A DNA stretch of 40,853 nt from Dorea sp. CAG:317 (GCA_000433535.1 FR892646.1:1-40853); one strand, 5' to 3'. Numbered from the stretch's first letter, positions 34,086 through 40,853 are shown. The notes: generated by a model from the letters alone, not told the origin. Program-made: numbers and translations.

Positions 34086-34628
34086 ACTGTATAATCCTCG
34101 GATTTCCTTTCTATTTATGAGGGGGAATATTTTTCCAAATAAGAAATTAGAATGATTTTTCGAATCCCCTTGTATTATTCCCTCTGGCGCTTGGGTTAAG
34201 TGAGGGGATCTTTAAAGAATAAAAAAGATAAGAGCGGATCTGGTTGATAAGAATAAAATTTATTTCTTTTTGACCCTGTATAATAGCCGCTCCCGGTTAC
34301 GTTAAGTGAGGGGGGAAATATTATAGAGCAAGATCCACCCGTGTTAAGCGGTTATGCCATTCCTGGCAGTCCTCTAACTTACAGGTTGAGCTCTTGATGG
34401 GGATTTTTCCAGAGCAAGATCCACCCCGTAATACACTATCGTGTTTTCCTGTGTAGGGCTCTTGCTTGGGATTTCGATTCCCCATACCCTCGATAATCTG
34501 CCAATCTGGCAGATATTGGCGTCCACTGGAAAGTGGGACGCAGCACAAAAAGAAGATTCCGGCAGGACTGCCGGTTCTCCTGTTTGTGGTGTTACTGAAG
34601 TAACTGAAAGAAGAAAGGAGATGAAGTC
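34086..34628. other. Non-coding oriT-like region: degenerate direct repeats and hairpins upstream of mobC
   Basis: Three degenerate copies of a unit beginning TGTATAAT/TGTATTAT and ending near TTAAGTGAGGGG lie at about 34086-34133, 34168-34213 and 34274-34322, each with short CCTC/GAGG ends able to pair. A 16-bp direct repeat AGAGCAAGATCCACCC is at 34325-34340 and 34411-34426. Three hairpins follow close together: CCAAT/ATTGG at 34501-34519, GCGTCC-ACT/AGT-GGACGC at 34519-34541, and CCGGCA/TGCCGG at 34559-34574. Location before mobC and structure fit an origin of transfer. No nick consensus was recognised with confidence. Confidence 0.5.
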
Positions 34629-35015
34629 ATGAGAAAAAGAAGAATGGAACAGGAACTGAACCATCCGCATTTTGTGGGAGTCCGGCTTTCGGATATTGAG
34701 CTGGAACTTCTGGACAAGAAGGCAGAAATCCTTGGGGTATCCAGATCCGAATGCCTGCGGAAACTTTTGGTGGAAAAGGAGATTGTGCATCGGGTAGAAG
34801 TGGTCGCCGATATGGAAGAACTGCGAAGTCTGGTGGGTGCGTATGGAAAGATCGGTGTGAACCTGAATCAGATCGCACGGTACTTCAATACGGGTGGGGA
34901 ACGTTCACTGGCTATGGAGGATGAAATCCGTCACTGCATTGCGGAATTGTTTGCACTCAGGGAAGAAGTGTTGAAGATGGCAGGGGATTTTGAACGGGAT
35001 TACCGGGGCAGTTAA
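34629..35015 (+). CDS. mobC: MobC-like relaxosome accessory protein
   Basis: 128 aa. N-terminal ribbon-helix-helix region (FVGVRLSDIELELLDKKAE and SRSECLRKLL), then the MobC mark GVNLNQIARYFNTGG near 77-91 and a helical tail. MobC proteins bind oriT and help the relaxase nick. AAAGGAG precedes the ATG. No relaxase gene follows, so either one acts in trans or it was lost. Confidence 0.85.
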   Translation: MRKRRMEQELNHPHFVGVRLSDIELELLDKKAEILGVSRSECLRKLLVEKEIVHRVEVVADMEELRSLVGAYGKIGVNLNQIARYFNTGGERSLAMEDEIRHCIAELFALREEVLKMAGDFERDYRGS

Positions 35016-35037
35016 AGTAGTCCAGATGAATTGTTCC

Positions 35038-35171
35038 AAAACGATACCGAAACATGACCAAACAGCGTTTTCTGCCGTCAGACAGGATAAACCCCAGGCA
35101 AATATATTTGAGGTCAAAAAAGCCTGTCGTAAAGGGCAAAAAATGCAAAAAATGATACCGAAACGTGACCA
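35038..35171. repeat. Pair of 23-bp direct repeats upstream of repA
   Basis: Copies at 35038-35060 and 35149-35171 differ at two positions; the shared core is GATACCGAAAC(A/G)TGACCA. Spacing is 111 bp. Likely sites for a replication or transfer protein. An 82-codon open frame crosses both copies but lacks a ribosome site. Confidence 0.6.
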
Positions 35172-35225
35172 TATTTCGCTGTCCTGTACCAGGTACTGGC
35201 AGGATGGCAGGAAGGAGGAATGTCT

Positions 35226-35435
35226 GTGCCGAGAATGAGCAAGAAAAGGAAACAGGAATTGGCCTTTTTTCTCAATGAAAGAGGGCGCATCGCCCACAAT
35301 GACACCTGCAGGAAATGTGTCGGGGACTGCAAGCAGAGTTTCCGGACTGTGATTGTCTGTTGCCCCTGTTATGAATCCAAGCGAAGCCGCCGGCGGAAAA
35401 TCAGACAGAAACAAAAGGATGGATGTGAAGAATAG
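35226..35435 (+). CDS. Small Cys-rich basic protein of mobile elements
   Basis: 69 aa. GTG at 35226 is chosen because AAGGAGG (35212-35218) is 7 bases upstream; the ATG at 35220 is only one base from it. Four Cys in DTCRKCVGDCKQSF and two more in VCCPCYESKR suggest a small zinc ribbon. It lies between mobC and repA and overlaps the start of repA. Exact function unknown. Confidence 0.6.
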   Translation: MPRMSKKRKQELAFFLNERGRIAHNDTCRKCVGDCKQSFRTVIVCCPCYESKRSRRRKIRQKQKDGCEE

Positions 35436-36165
35436 AGACCAGATGGAATATTTGACAGAGCGGACCCTGATCAGAGATTTCATCCCTTACCCAAGGTTTC
35501 TGCTGGATATGAAACTGACTCAGACAGCCAGGATTCTGTATGCCCTGTTGCTGGATCGGTCTAAGATTTCAAGGAATAACGGATGGAAGAATGAAAAAGG
35601 GTATATTTACGTGATTTACCCAATCATGGATTTGGCGCAAGTGTTGGAAAAGAGTCATATGACCATTAAGAAAGCTTTGAATGAACTGGAAGATGCCGGA
35701 CTTTTAGAAAGACAAAAGCAGGGTTTTTCAAAGCCGAATCTGCTGTATGTCAGAATCCCGGCAGAGGAAAAGAAAAGTGTCCCTGTGAAGGAAAGAAAAC
35801 TATCCCCCATAGGGAAAGAAAAAGATACTTATGAGGGAAAGAAAACTGTCCCTGTGAGGGATAGAAAAGTATCCCCTAATAAAATGAGTAATAATCAAAT
35901 GATATATAGTCAAATAAATAAAGAGAGAGAAGCGCGCTCTGCCTATGGGAAATATCACAATGTGTTTCTCTCCGAAACAGAATATGGAGAATTGAAACAG
36001 GAGATCCGAGAAATAGACAGGCTGATCGAGGAGCTGTCCAGTTATATGCGTTCCAGTGGAAAGCAATATGCTGATCATGCCGTTACCTTGAGAAGATGGG
36101 CAGAACGGTCAGCCCCGGTAAAAAACATTCCGGATTATACCTGCAGTGAGGAGGAAAGTCTATGA
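35419..36165 (+). CDS. repA: RepA_N-family replication initiator
   Basis: 248 aa from ATG 35419; ATG 35443 (MEYLTERTLIRDF) is a near-equal alternative, since neither has a strong ribosome site and coupling to the upstream gene is likely. The conserved N-terminal domain reads YLTERTLIRDFIPYPRFLL and a winged-helix follows (DLAQVLEKSHMTIKKALNELEDAGLL). A charged linker with repeated SVPVKERK/TVPVRDRK units is encoded by iteron-like DNA. C-terminal region is shorter and variable, as in the family. It overlaps the DnaC-like gene by four bases (ATGA). Confidence 0.85.
   Translation: MDVKNRDQMEYLTERTLIRDFIPYPRFLLDMKLTQTARILYALLLDRSKISRNNGWKNEKGYIYVIYPIMDLAQVLEKSHMTIKKALNELEDAGLLERQKQGFSKPNLLYVRIPAEEKKSVPVKERKLSPIGKEKDTYEGKKTVPVRDRKVSPNKMSNNQMIYSQINKEREARSAYGKYHNVFLSETEYGELKQEIREIDRLIEELSSYMRSSGKQYADHAVTLRRWAERSAPVKNIPDYTCSEEESL
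35771..35878. repeat. Iteron-like repeats inside repA, candidate replication origin
   Basis: Units of the form AGAAAACTGTCCCTGTGAGGGA recur imperfectly (starts near 35771, 35793, 35838 and 35863), each with an internal TCCC/GGGA symmetry. RepA_N plasmids are known to carry their origin within the rep gene, so this is the probable origin. Confidence 0.55.
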
Positions 36166-37016
36166 ACAAGGTGGTAGAAGAAACAGTAAAGAACATGATG
36201 CAGCTGGAAGAAAGAACCAGGGAGGATTACATCGGAGAAGACGGGCTTCTGTATTGTGGACAATGCCATGAACCGAAGGAGGCTTATTTCGATCAGGAAA
36301 AAGTCGGAGTTTTGGGAATAAAAAAACATCCACGTGAATGTGAGTGCCGGAGACAAAAGAGAAAACAGGAGGAACAGTACCGGGAACAGCAGCGCCATGA
36401 AGCTGTAGTCAGAGAATTGAAGGAACATTGTTTCTCGGATAGATCCATGAAGGAATGGACATTTAAGAATGATACGGGACTTTCCGAAAATATAGTGCTT
36501 GCAAAGCTTTATGTGAAAGACTGGGAAACAATGAAGGCGGAAAATACAGGCTACGTCTTCTGGGGAGCAGTGGGAACCGGGAAAAGTTTTCTGGCGGGCT
36601 GTATTGCCAATGCACTGTTGGAACAGGAGATAGAAGTACGTATGAATAATTTTGCAGAAGTGCTGAATGATCTGTCTGCTAATTTTTCAGAGAAGAACAC
36701 ATACATAAAAAATCTGTGTAGAGTACCACTTTTGATTCTGGATGATTTTGGAATGGAACGGGGAACAGAGTACGGACTGGAACAGATCTATGCGGTGATC
36801 GACGGCAGATATCGGAGCGGGAAACCCCTGATCGCGACGACCAATCTGACACTGCAGGAGTTAAAGAATCCGCAGGATATAGCACATGCCAGGATTTATG
36901 ATCGGTTGCTGGAGATGTGCGTGCCGGTTCAGTTTAAAGGGGAGAGTTTTCGAAAACGCACGGCTCAGGAAAAGCTGGGGCGGATGCAGAAAAGAATAAA
37001 GGAGGAGATGAGGTAA
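36162..37016 (+). CDS. DnaC/IstB-like helicase loader
   Basis: 284-aa AAA+ protein. An N-terminal zinc-like site (YCGQC at 31-35 and CEC at 60-62) precedes a charged linker and the ATPase: Walker A GAVGTGKS at 135-142 and Walker B LILDDFG at 191-197. It loads the replicative helicase at the RepA origin. Coupled to repA upstream and directly abutting xis downstream. Confidence 0.88.
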   Translation: MNKVVEETVKNMMQLEERTREDYIGEDGLLYCGQCHEPKEAYFDQEKVGVLGIKKHPRECECRRQKRKQEEQYREQQRHEAVVRELKEHCFSDRSMKEWTFKNDTGLSENIVLAKLYVKDWETMKAENTGYVFWGAVGTGKSFLAGCIANALLEQEIEVRMNNFAEVLNDLSANFSEKNTYIKNLCRVPLLILDDFGMERGTEYGLEQIYAVIDGRYRSGKPLIATTNLTLQELKNPQDIAHARIYDRLLEMCVPVQFKGESFRKRTAQEKLGRMQKRIKEEMR

Positions 37017-37211
37017 ATGAGACAGACAAAAGAAAGAGAGAGCAACTGCCGTCTAGCAGTGGATATTGAAGGTCTGGCCGCTATGCTTTCCTGCGGACAG
37101 ATGACTGCAAGGAAGATTGCGGAAGATGCGGGAGCCCGGATCACCATCGGCCGCCGGGTATTGTATTCCGTACAGAAAGTGGAAAAATACCTGGAAGCAA
37201 TAGCGGAATAG
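37017..37211 (+). CDS. xis: Excisionase-type DNA-binding protein
   Basis: 64 aa. HTH region LAAMLSCGQMTARKIAEDAGARITIGRRVLYSVQKVEKYL fits the MerR-like excisionase group found before Tn916-type integrases. It begins at the base after the DnaC-like stop and is the last gene of that transcript. Role in excision inferred from family and location. Confidence 0.8.
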   Translation: MRQTKERESNCRLAVDIEGLAAMLSCGQMTARKIAEDAGARITIGRRVLYSVQKVEKYLEAIAE

Positions 37212-37292
37212 AGGAACACGGATGTGCGTGGGGTTGGTTTTGTGCTATACTTTTCATAGACAGGACAAGACCATTCCCCACAACAGGGAGGT

Positions 37293-37436
37293 GTGATTAT
37301 TACAGAAGCAACAGTTCAGTACGCGCCATTCGCAAAACCGCAATACGTGCTAATGATGGCTGCCGCCATTGTTTTGCTCATTCACGGGCGCTCACCACAT
37401 CTGGATGTCAGTCACCGGATTTTTATGCAAGCATAA
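37293..37436 (+). CDS. Possible 47-aa small membrane protein
   Basis: GTG frame with GGGAGG 3 bases upstream (a tight spacing), encoding 47 residues with one hydrophobic stretch (VLMMAAAIVLLIHG) and a basic tail. It lies inside a strongly folded DNA/RNA segment, so the open frame could be accidental. No family recognised. Confidence 0.3.
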   Translation: MIITEATVQYAPFAKPQYVLMMAAAIVLLIHGRSPHLDVSHRIFMQA

Positions 37437-37469
37437 ATCCGTCTCCTGACACCAGATGGCTGAACTGTT
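37310..37469. other. Multi-stem structured segment before the integrase gene
   Basis: Closed by AACAGTTCAG / CTGAACTGTT (37310-37319 and 37460-37469). Inside: GCGCC/GGCGC (37323-37327, 37387-37391), GCAAAAC/GTTTTGC (37332-37338, 37371-37377), ATGGC/GCCAT (37356-37360, 37365-37369), and a long arm 37398-37458 with CATCTGG-TGTCAG and GGATTT-ATGC blocks pairing. It may be a regulatory RNA leader of int, a single-strand origin or a small inserted unit. Confidence 0.6.
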
Positions 37470-37487
37470 TCAGAAAGGAATGGTTTT

Positions 37488-38699
37488 GTGGCAAGAAAAG
37501 ACAATAGAGGAAGAAATCTGAGGACAGGGGAATCCCAGCGCAAGGATGGACTCTATATGTACCGGTACAAAGATGAACGGACTGGCAGACGCCTGGCCGT
37601 TTATTCTCCGGATCTGGCTGAACTCAGGAAAAAAGAAAAAGAGATTGAGAAAGACCAGAGCGAAGGAATTCTGACCGATACTCAATGCAAGAACATGACT
37701 CTCAATGACCTGTTTGAGATCCACATGGATACCAGAAAGCTGGCAGAGAGTACACAGGCCAATTACAGAAGGATGTGGAACAGTCTTGTGAGGAATGAAC
37801 TCGGACAGATGAAAGTGGTACAGGTAAGACCATCTCATGTACGCCTGTTTTATTCCCGGCTGAGCAAACAGAAATATTCCCACAGTACCATCAAGTTTCT
37901 CCATAATATGATCTTACCGAGCTTTGAGGTGGCTGTAGATGACGATATCATCCGGAAAAATCCGGCCAAGAGAACGCTGGGAGATTATGGAGAACCGGAA
38001 AAGAAACGCACCGCCTTGTCCTTTGACCAGCAGAAAAATCTGTTGAACTATGTTAAGAACAGCGAGGTATTCCATATCTATCTGCCTCTTTTGCAAGTGA
38101 TGATCGGAACCGGGCTCCGCTGTGGAGAACTGATCGGACTCACCTGGAAGGACGTAGATCTGAAGACCCGGACCGTATACGTGAATCATCAGCTGATCTA
38201 CAAGAACTATGGAGACGGGTGTGATTTTCATGTGACCATGCCTAAGACAGAAGCCGGGATTCGGGAGATACCCATGAGCAAAATGGTTGCAAAAGCCTTT
38301 GAGACTCAGAGACGGCTGAATTTTCAGATGGGAATTCCCAGGGATGTGAAAATCGAAGGGCTTTCGAATTTCGTATTCATGAGCAGGAGCGGACGTCCTA
38401 TGATGCCGACTACTGTGAACTTTATTCTCCGGGATATTGTGAAGGCGTATAACGAGGAAGAAAATGAGCGGGCAAAGCGGGAGAGGAGAAAGCCGGAAGA
38501 GCTACCTCATATTTCCGCCCACATTCTCCGACATACAGCCTGTACCCGAATGGCAGAGACGGATCTGGATATGAAGGTCGTTCAGTATGTGATGGGACAT
38601 GCCAACATCAGTGTCACGATGGAAGTTTATAACCACATCACAGACCGATCCAGGATCGAAAGAGAGATCGCAAAGATGGATTTGGTTCAGATTATGTGA
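37488..38699 (+). CDS. int: Tn916-family tyrosine integrase of the defence element
   Basis: 403 aa, GTG start with AAAGGA upstream; the protein begins MARKDNRGRNLRTGESQRKDG, typical of Tn916-type Int. Catalytic residues: R in GTGLRCGE, K in MPKTEAGIRE, HILRHTACTR, GHANIS and Y in EVYNHI. It is a different subtype from the integrase at 2119. It sits at the right end and recombines at the CIRCE-containing att site. Confidence 0.93.
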   Translation: MARKDNRGRNLRTGESQRKDGLYMYRYKDERTGRRLAVYSPDLAELRKKEKEIEKDQSEGILTDTQCKNMTLNDLFEIHMDTRKLAESTQANYRRMWNSLVRNELGQMKVVQVRPSHVRLFYSRLSKQKYSHSTIKFLHNMILPSFEVAVDDDIIRKNPAKRTLGDYGEPEKKRTALSFDQQKNLLNYVKNSEVFHIYLPLLQVMIGTGLRCGELIGLTWKDVDLKTRTVYVNHQLIYKNYGDGCDFHVTMPKTEAGIREIPMSKMVAKAFETQRRLNFQMGIPRDVKIEGLSNFVFMSRSGRPMMPTTVNFILRDIVKAYNEEENERAKRERRKPEELPHISAHILRHTACTRMAETDLDMKVVQYVMGHANISVTMEVYNHITDRSRIEREIAKMDLVQIM

Positions 38700-38969
38700 T
38701 GGAAACTTCTGTCCCGGCAATGGAGTTTTTAGGGGCATGATGGTGAAAAACATGAAAAAAATCGGATTTTTCTGCTTTTGATGGTGTAGTAAATTAACTC
38801 AGATTTCCTTGAATTTACAGGGGATTTTGGAGGTCCCCGATTCTGAAATTGGTGTAGAAATGGTGTAAAAATGGTGTAGTAAGCCATTTTTTGAAAAAAT
38901 CAAAAAATTGGAAAGCCCGAAAAAGCCCGTAAAATCAAGCTTTTTTGAGGTTTTCCCAAAAAATTATTT
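38700..38969. other. Right end of the defence element, with arm-type repeats
   Basis: No gene. Four TGGTGTAG-type repeats (about 38782, 38850, 38860 and 38872) in the same orientation as the two at the left end; probable integrase arm sites. A+T-rich runs and weak hairpins fill the rest; no strong terminator for int is seen. Confidence 0.65.
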
Positions 38970-38988
38970 AAAAAATTAGCACTCACCT
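38970..38988. repeat. attR core (19-bp direct repeat)
   Basis: Identical to 16409-16427. Its last 13 bases are the first 13 bases of the intact CIRCE operator. Confidence 0.85.
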
Positions 38989-39018
38989 ATTGACAGTGCT
39001 AATAATGCGTGCTATAGT
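38976..39018 (+). promoter_or_regulatory. CIRCE operator and sigma-A promoter of hsp20-dnaJ
   Basis: TTAGCACTC - 9 nt - CAGTGCTAA (38976-38984, 38994-39002), one mismatch from the CIRCE consensus bound by HrcA. It overlaps the -35 box TTGACA (38990-38995), with a 17-nt spacer to TATAGT (39013-39018). This predicts HrcA-controlled heat-shock expression. Confidence 0.9.
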
Positions 39019-39108
39019 ACAGATAGAACAAAGGAAGGGGAACGAAAAGAAAGGTTCGCCAGAGAGTGTTCCGAACGTATTATGAGTGTTTGAAAGGAGA
39101 CAGGACTT

Positions 39109-39579
39109 ATGTTAATGCCTAGTATTTTTAATAATAATTTATTTGATGATGATTGGTTTGGATTTCCATTTTACGGATATGCAGATAAAGCAGAGAACAG
39201 AGCAGAAAAGAAGCTCTATGGACATCATGCGAATAATCTGATGAAGACAGATATCAAGGAAATGAAAGATGGATATGAACTTGAGATTGATCTTCCGGGG
39301 TTCAAGAAAGATGAAGTTACTGCAGAATTGAAAGATGGTTATCTGACAGTCAGTGGAGCAAAAGGTCTTGATCAGGATGAACAGGAGAAAGAAACCGGCA
39401 GGTATATCCGCCGTGAACGTTACGCAGGAGCATGTCAGAGAAGTTACTATGTTGGTGAAGATATCACAGAAGAAGATATCAAAGCAGAATTTAAACATGG
39501 TATTCTGAAACTCTTTGTTCCGAAAAAAGAAGCAAAACCAGCGGTAGAAGAGAAGAAATATATCACAATTGAAGGTTAA
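39109..39579 (+). CDS. Hsp20 small heat-shock protein
   Basis: 156-aa alpha-crystallin-type chaperone. The alpha-crystallin domain (about 46-140) has KEMKDGYELEIDLPGFKKDEV at its start and ends with GILKLFVPKKE, the usual GxLxxxxPK mark. The N-terminal arm is short and hydrophobic, with the LFDDDWFGFP motif; a C-terminal ITIEG tail follows. It is the first gene after the CIRCE promoter, with AAAGGAG upstream, and prevents aggregation of unfolding proteins. Confidence 0.93.
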   Translation: MLMPSIFNNNLFDDDWFGFPFYGYADKAENRAEKKLYGHHANNLMKTDIKEMKDGYELEIDLPGFKKDEVTAELKDGYLTVSGAKGLDQDEQEKETGRYIRRERYAGACQRSYYVGEDITEEDIKAEFKHGILKLFVPKKEAKPAVEEKKYITIEG

Positions 39580-39596
39580 TATAGAAGATAAATTTT

Positions 39597-39624
39597 CCCC
39601 GGAGAGCAATCTCCGGGGTGTTTT
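39597..39624 (+). terminator. Hairpin between hsp20 and dnaJ
   Basis: Perfect 9-bp stem CCCCGGAGA / TCTCCGGGG (39597-39605 and 39610-39618) with a GCAA tetraloop and a short T-run. It could reduce dnaJ expression relative to hsp20, or stabilise the hsp20 mRNA 3' end. Confidence 0.65.
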
Positions 39625-39645
39625 ACAGGCAGGAGGTGACAGAAC

Positions 39646-40680
39646 ATGGCAGCAAAGCGGGATTACTACGAGGTGCTCGGAGTAGCAAAGAATGCAGATG
39701 AGAAGACAATCAAAAAAGCTTACCGGAAGATGGCAAAGAAGTATCATCCGGATACCAATGCCGGAAATCCGGATGCAGAAAAGAAATTCAAAGAAGTAAC
39801 AGAAGCCTATTCAGTACTGAGTGATTCGGAAAAGAAGAAGATGTATGACCAGTTTGGACACGCCGCATTTGACCAGTCTGCAGGAGGCAGCTATCAGGGC
39901 AGTGGATTTGGAAATGGTTTCCAGGGATTCAAAAGTGGTCCTGGAGGATATCAGGAGTATCATTTTACAGGAAATGCAGATGATATTTTCGGAGATATGT
40001 TTAAAGATATCTTCCATGGAAGCAGCAGTAAAAGCACAGATGGTTTCGGAGGTCATGGTTTTCACAGAAGCAGTTTCTATGACGATGGATCCGGATTTGG
40101 TGGCTTCGGAGGATTTGGCGGTCACGGGTCAGCAGGCTTTGATCAGAAAGGACAGGATCTGAATGCCAGTGTATCTGTTACATTTGATGAGGCAGCATTT
40201 GGATGTGATAAAAGAATTACTCTGCAGGATCAGAGCGGAAAGGCGCAGACACTTGAGGTGCATATTCCGGCAGGAATTGACAGTGGAAAGAGTATAAGAC
40301 TTCGTGGAAAAGGGATGCCTGGAACCGGAAAAGGCGGTGCAGGAGATCTGCTTCTGAAAGTAACTGTTCAGCCAAAAGCCGGATATGAACGAAAAGGTAT
40401 GGATGTTTATACAACGGTCAGCATTCCTTATACAACGGCTGTGTTTGGTGGAGAAGCAAGGGTGCATACCCTGTATGGTGATGCGATGTGCAAGATTAAA
40501 GAAGGAACACAGTCAGGAAGCAGGATTCGTTTAAGAGGAAAAGGAATCGTTTCCATGAAGGATGCAAATGTCCATGGTGATCAGTATGTAACGGTACAAA
40601 TTCAGGTTCCGAGACATTTAAATGCAGAAGCAAGACAGAAACTGATGGAATATAAGAAAGCCGCTGCCGGAGGAAGATAA
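39646..40680 (+). CDS. DnaJ-type (class B, CbpA-like) co-chaperone
   Basis: 344 aa. J domain at 1-72 with HPD in KKYHPDTN, a long Gly/Phe-rich region (about 75-160, GFGGFGGFGGHG) and two C-terminal substrate-binding domains. The CxxCxGxG zinc-finger repeats of classical DnaJ are absent, so it is class B rather than the dnaK-linked DnaJ. It stimulates DnaK ATPase. AGGAGG precedes the ATG. Confidence 0.9.
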   Translation: MAAKRDYYEVLGVAKNADEKTIKKAYRKMAKKYHPDTNAGNPDAEKKFKEVTEAYSVLSDSEKKKMYDQFGHAAFDQSAGGSYQGSGFGNGFQGFKSGPGGYQEYHFTGNADDIFGDMFKDIFHGSSSKSTDGFGGHGFHRSSFYDDGSGFGGFGGFGGHGSAGFDQKGQDLNASVSVTFDEAAFGCDKRITLQDQSGKAQTLEVHIPAGIDSGKSIRLRGKGMPGTGKGGAGDLLLKVTVQPKAGYERKGMDVYTTVSIPYTTAVFGGEARVHTLYGDAMCKIKEGTQSGSRIRLRGKGIVSMKDANVHGDQYVTVQIQVPRHLNAEARQKLMEYKKAAAGGR

Positions 40681-40782
40681 AGGATCCGGGGCGTTTCATA
40701 TAGATGGGACTCAGAAAATGAGTCCGATGATTTAACAGGGAAGTAAAAATTTATTGAAAAAAGAATAAAATGTTTAGAGAAG

Positions 40783-40820
40783 GCGTGAGTGATAGAGATA
40801 TTACTTACGCTTTTTCTTTT
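40783..40820 (+). terminator. Terminator after dnaJ
   Basis: 11-bp stem with two G:T pairs (40783-40793 and 40800-40810), six-base loop, T-rich tail. Confidence 0.75.
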
Positions 40821-40843
40821 GAACTGGAAAGGAGGATGGGAGC

Positions 40844-40853
40844 ATGGCACAGA
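40844..40853 (+). CDS. Start of a further gene, cut by the window end
   Basis: An ATG at 40844 follows GGAAAGGAGG at 40828-40837. Only three codons (Met-Ala-Gln) are present, so the product cannot be named. Confidence 0.4.

Larger units (their letters stand above)
16409..38988 (+). mobile_element. 22.6-kb integrative defence element inserted at a CIRCE operator
   Basis: Bounded by an identical 19-bp direct repeat at 16409-16427 and 38970-38988. A tyrosine integrase gene ends 270 bp from the right copy, and TGGTGTAGTAA-type repeats lie inside both ends. Backbone: MobC, RepA_N, DnaC-like, Xis, Int. Cargo (16.8-33.2 kb): YobI-type NTPase, McrBC, type I restriction-modification, ImmA and RloAB. 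The cargo, especially the YobI gene, looks clearly more A+T rich than the mobC-int backbone. No relaxase is visible, so it is best described as a mobilisable or satellite element. Confidence 0.85.

Noticed and set aside
34990..35238. 82-codon plus-strand frame between mobC and the Cys-rich gene
   Set aside because: No ribosome site, overlap with mobC, and its repeated peptide comes from the 23-bp DNA repeats.
34905..35483. 192-codon frame on the minus strand across mobC and the repA leader
   Set aside because: It lies opposite well-supported plus-strand genes, has no recognisable motif and arises from the reverse of their codons.
1..40853. CRISPR arrays, tRNA or rRNA genes
   Set aside because: No regularly spaced repeat array, no tRNA-like cloverleaf with the GTTC/CCA pattern and no rRNA stretch were seen on reading; a tRNA scan was not possible.

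Overview
The window looks like a chromosome segment from a gut-type clostridium, most likely Lachnospiraceae. The evidence is the low to moderate G+C, strong AAGGAG/GGAGG ribosome sites, CotF-type spore coat proteins, a CIRCE-controlled hsp20-dnaJ operon and two Tn916-type integrase modules. The assignment is made by eye; no search was run.

Layout: (1) About 1-3400 is the right end of a small integrative element: an FtsK/TcpA-type ATPase, a pMV158-type Rep_2 initiator with a recognisable nick hairpin in front of it, a Tn916-type excisionase, a terminator and a Tn916-type integrase. (2) About 3450-16400 is host backbone: a low-molecular-weight tyrosine phosphatase, a HAD protein, a small Cys-containing protein, an EamA transporter, D-aminoacyl-tRNA deacylase, a MarR regulator with a heterodimeric ABC exporter and an HD hydrolase, two CotF-like coat proteins, a class-I amidotransferase-like hydrolase, a dipeptidase, a D-2-hydroxyacid dehydrogenase and a C39-type peptidase. 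(3) 16409-38988 is a second integrated element of about 22.6 kb, bounded by a perfect 19-bp direct repeat (16409-16427 and 38970-38988). (4) 38976-40853 is host backbone again: CIRCE/promoter, hsp20, dnaJ and the first codons of another gene.

The second element is a defence island carried on a mobilisable backbone. Cargo in order: a membrane-anchored YobI-type P-loop NTPase; EVE-McrB and McrC with a small unknown protein; and a tightly packed operon hsdR - DUF6680-like membrane protein - hsdM - hsdS - ImmA/IrrE protease - RloA-type ATPase - RloB. The backbone is an XRE regulator divergent from a small acidic protein, a hairpin- and repeat-rich oriT-like region, MobC, a Cys-rich small protein, RepA_N initiator with iteron-like repeats inside its gene, a DnaC-like loader, an excisionase, a strongly folded 160-nt segment and a tyrosine integrase. 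No relaxase is visible, so transfer would need help in trans.

The most notable observation is the insertion site. The 19-bp att core contains the left arm of the CIRCE operator of the hsp20-dnaJ operon. Insertion leaves a half CIRCE at the left end and an intact CIRCE plus sigma-A promoter at the right end, so the element appears to use a heat-shock operator as its attachment site while preserving the promoter. The second is the unbroken, mostly overlapping operon that joins a type I restriction system to an ImmA protease and an RloAB pair.
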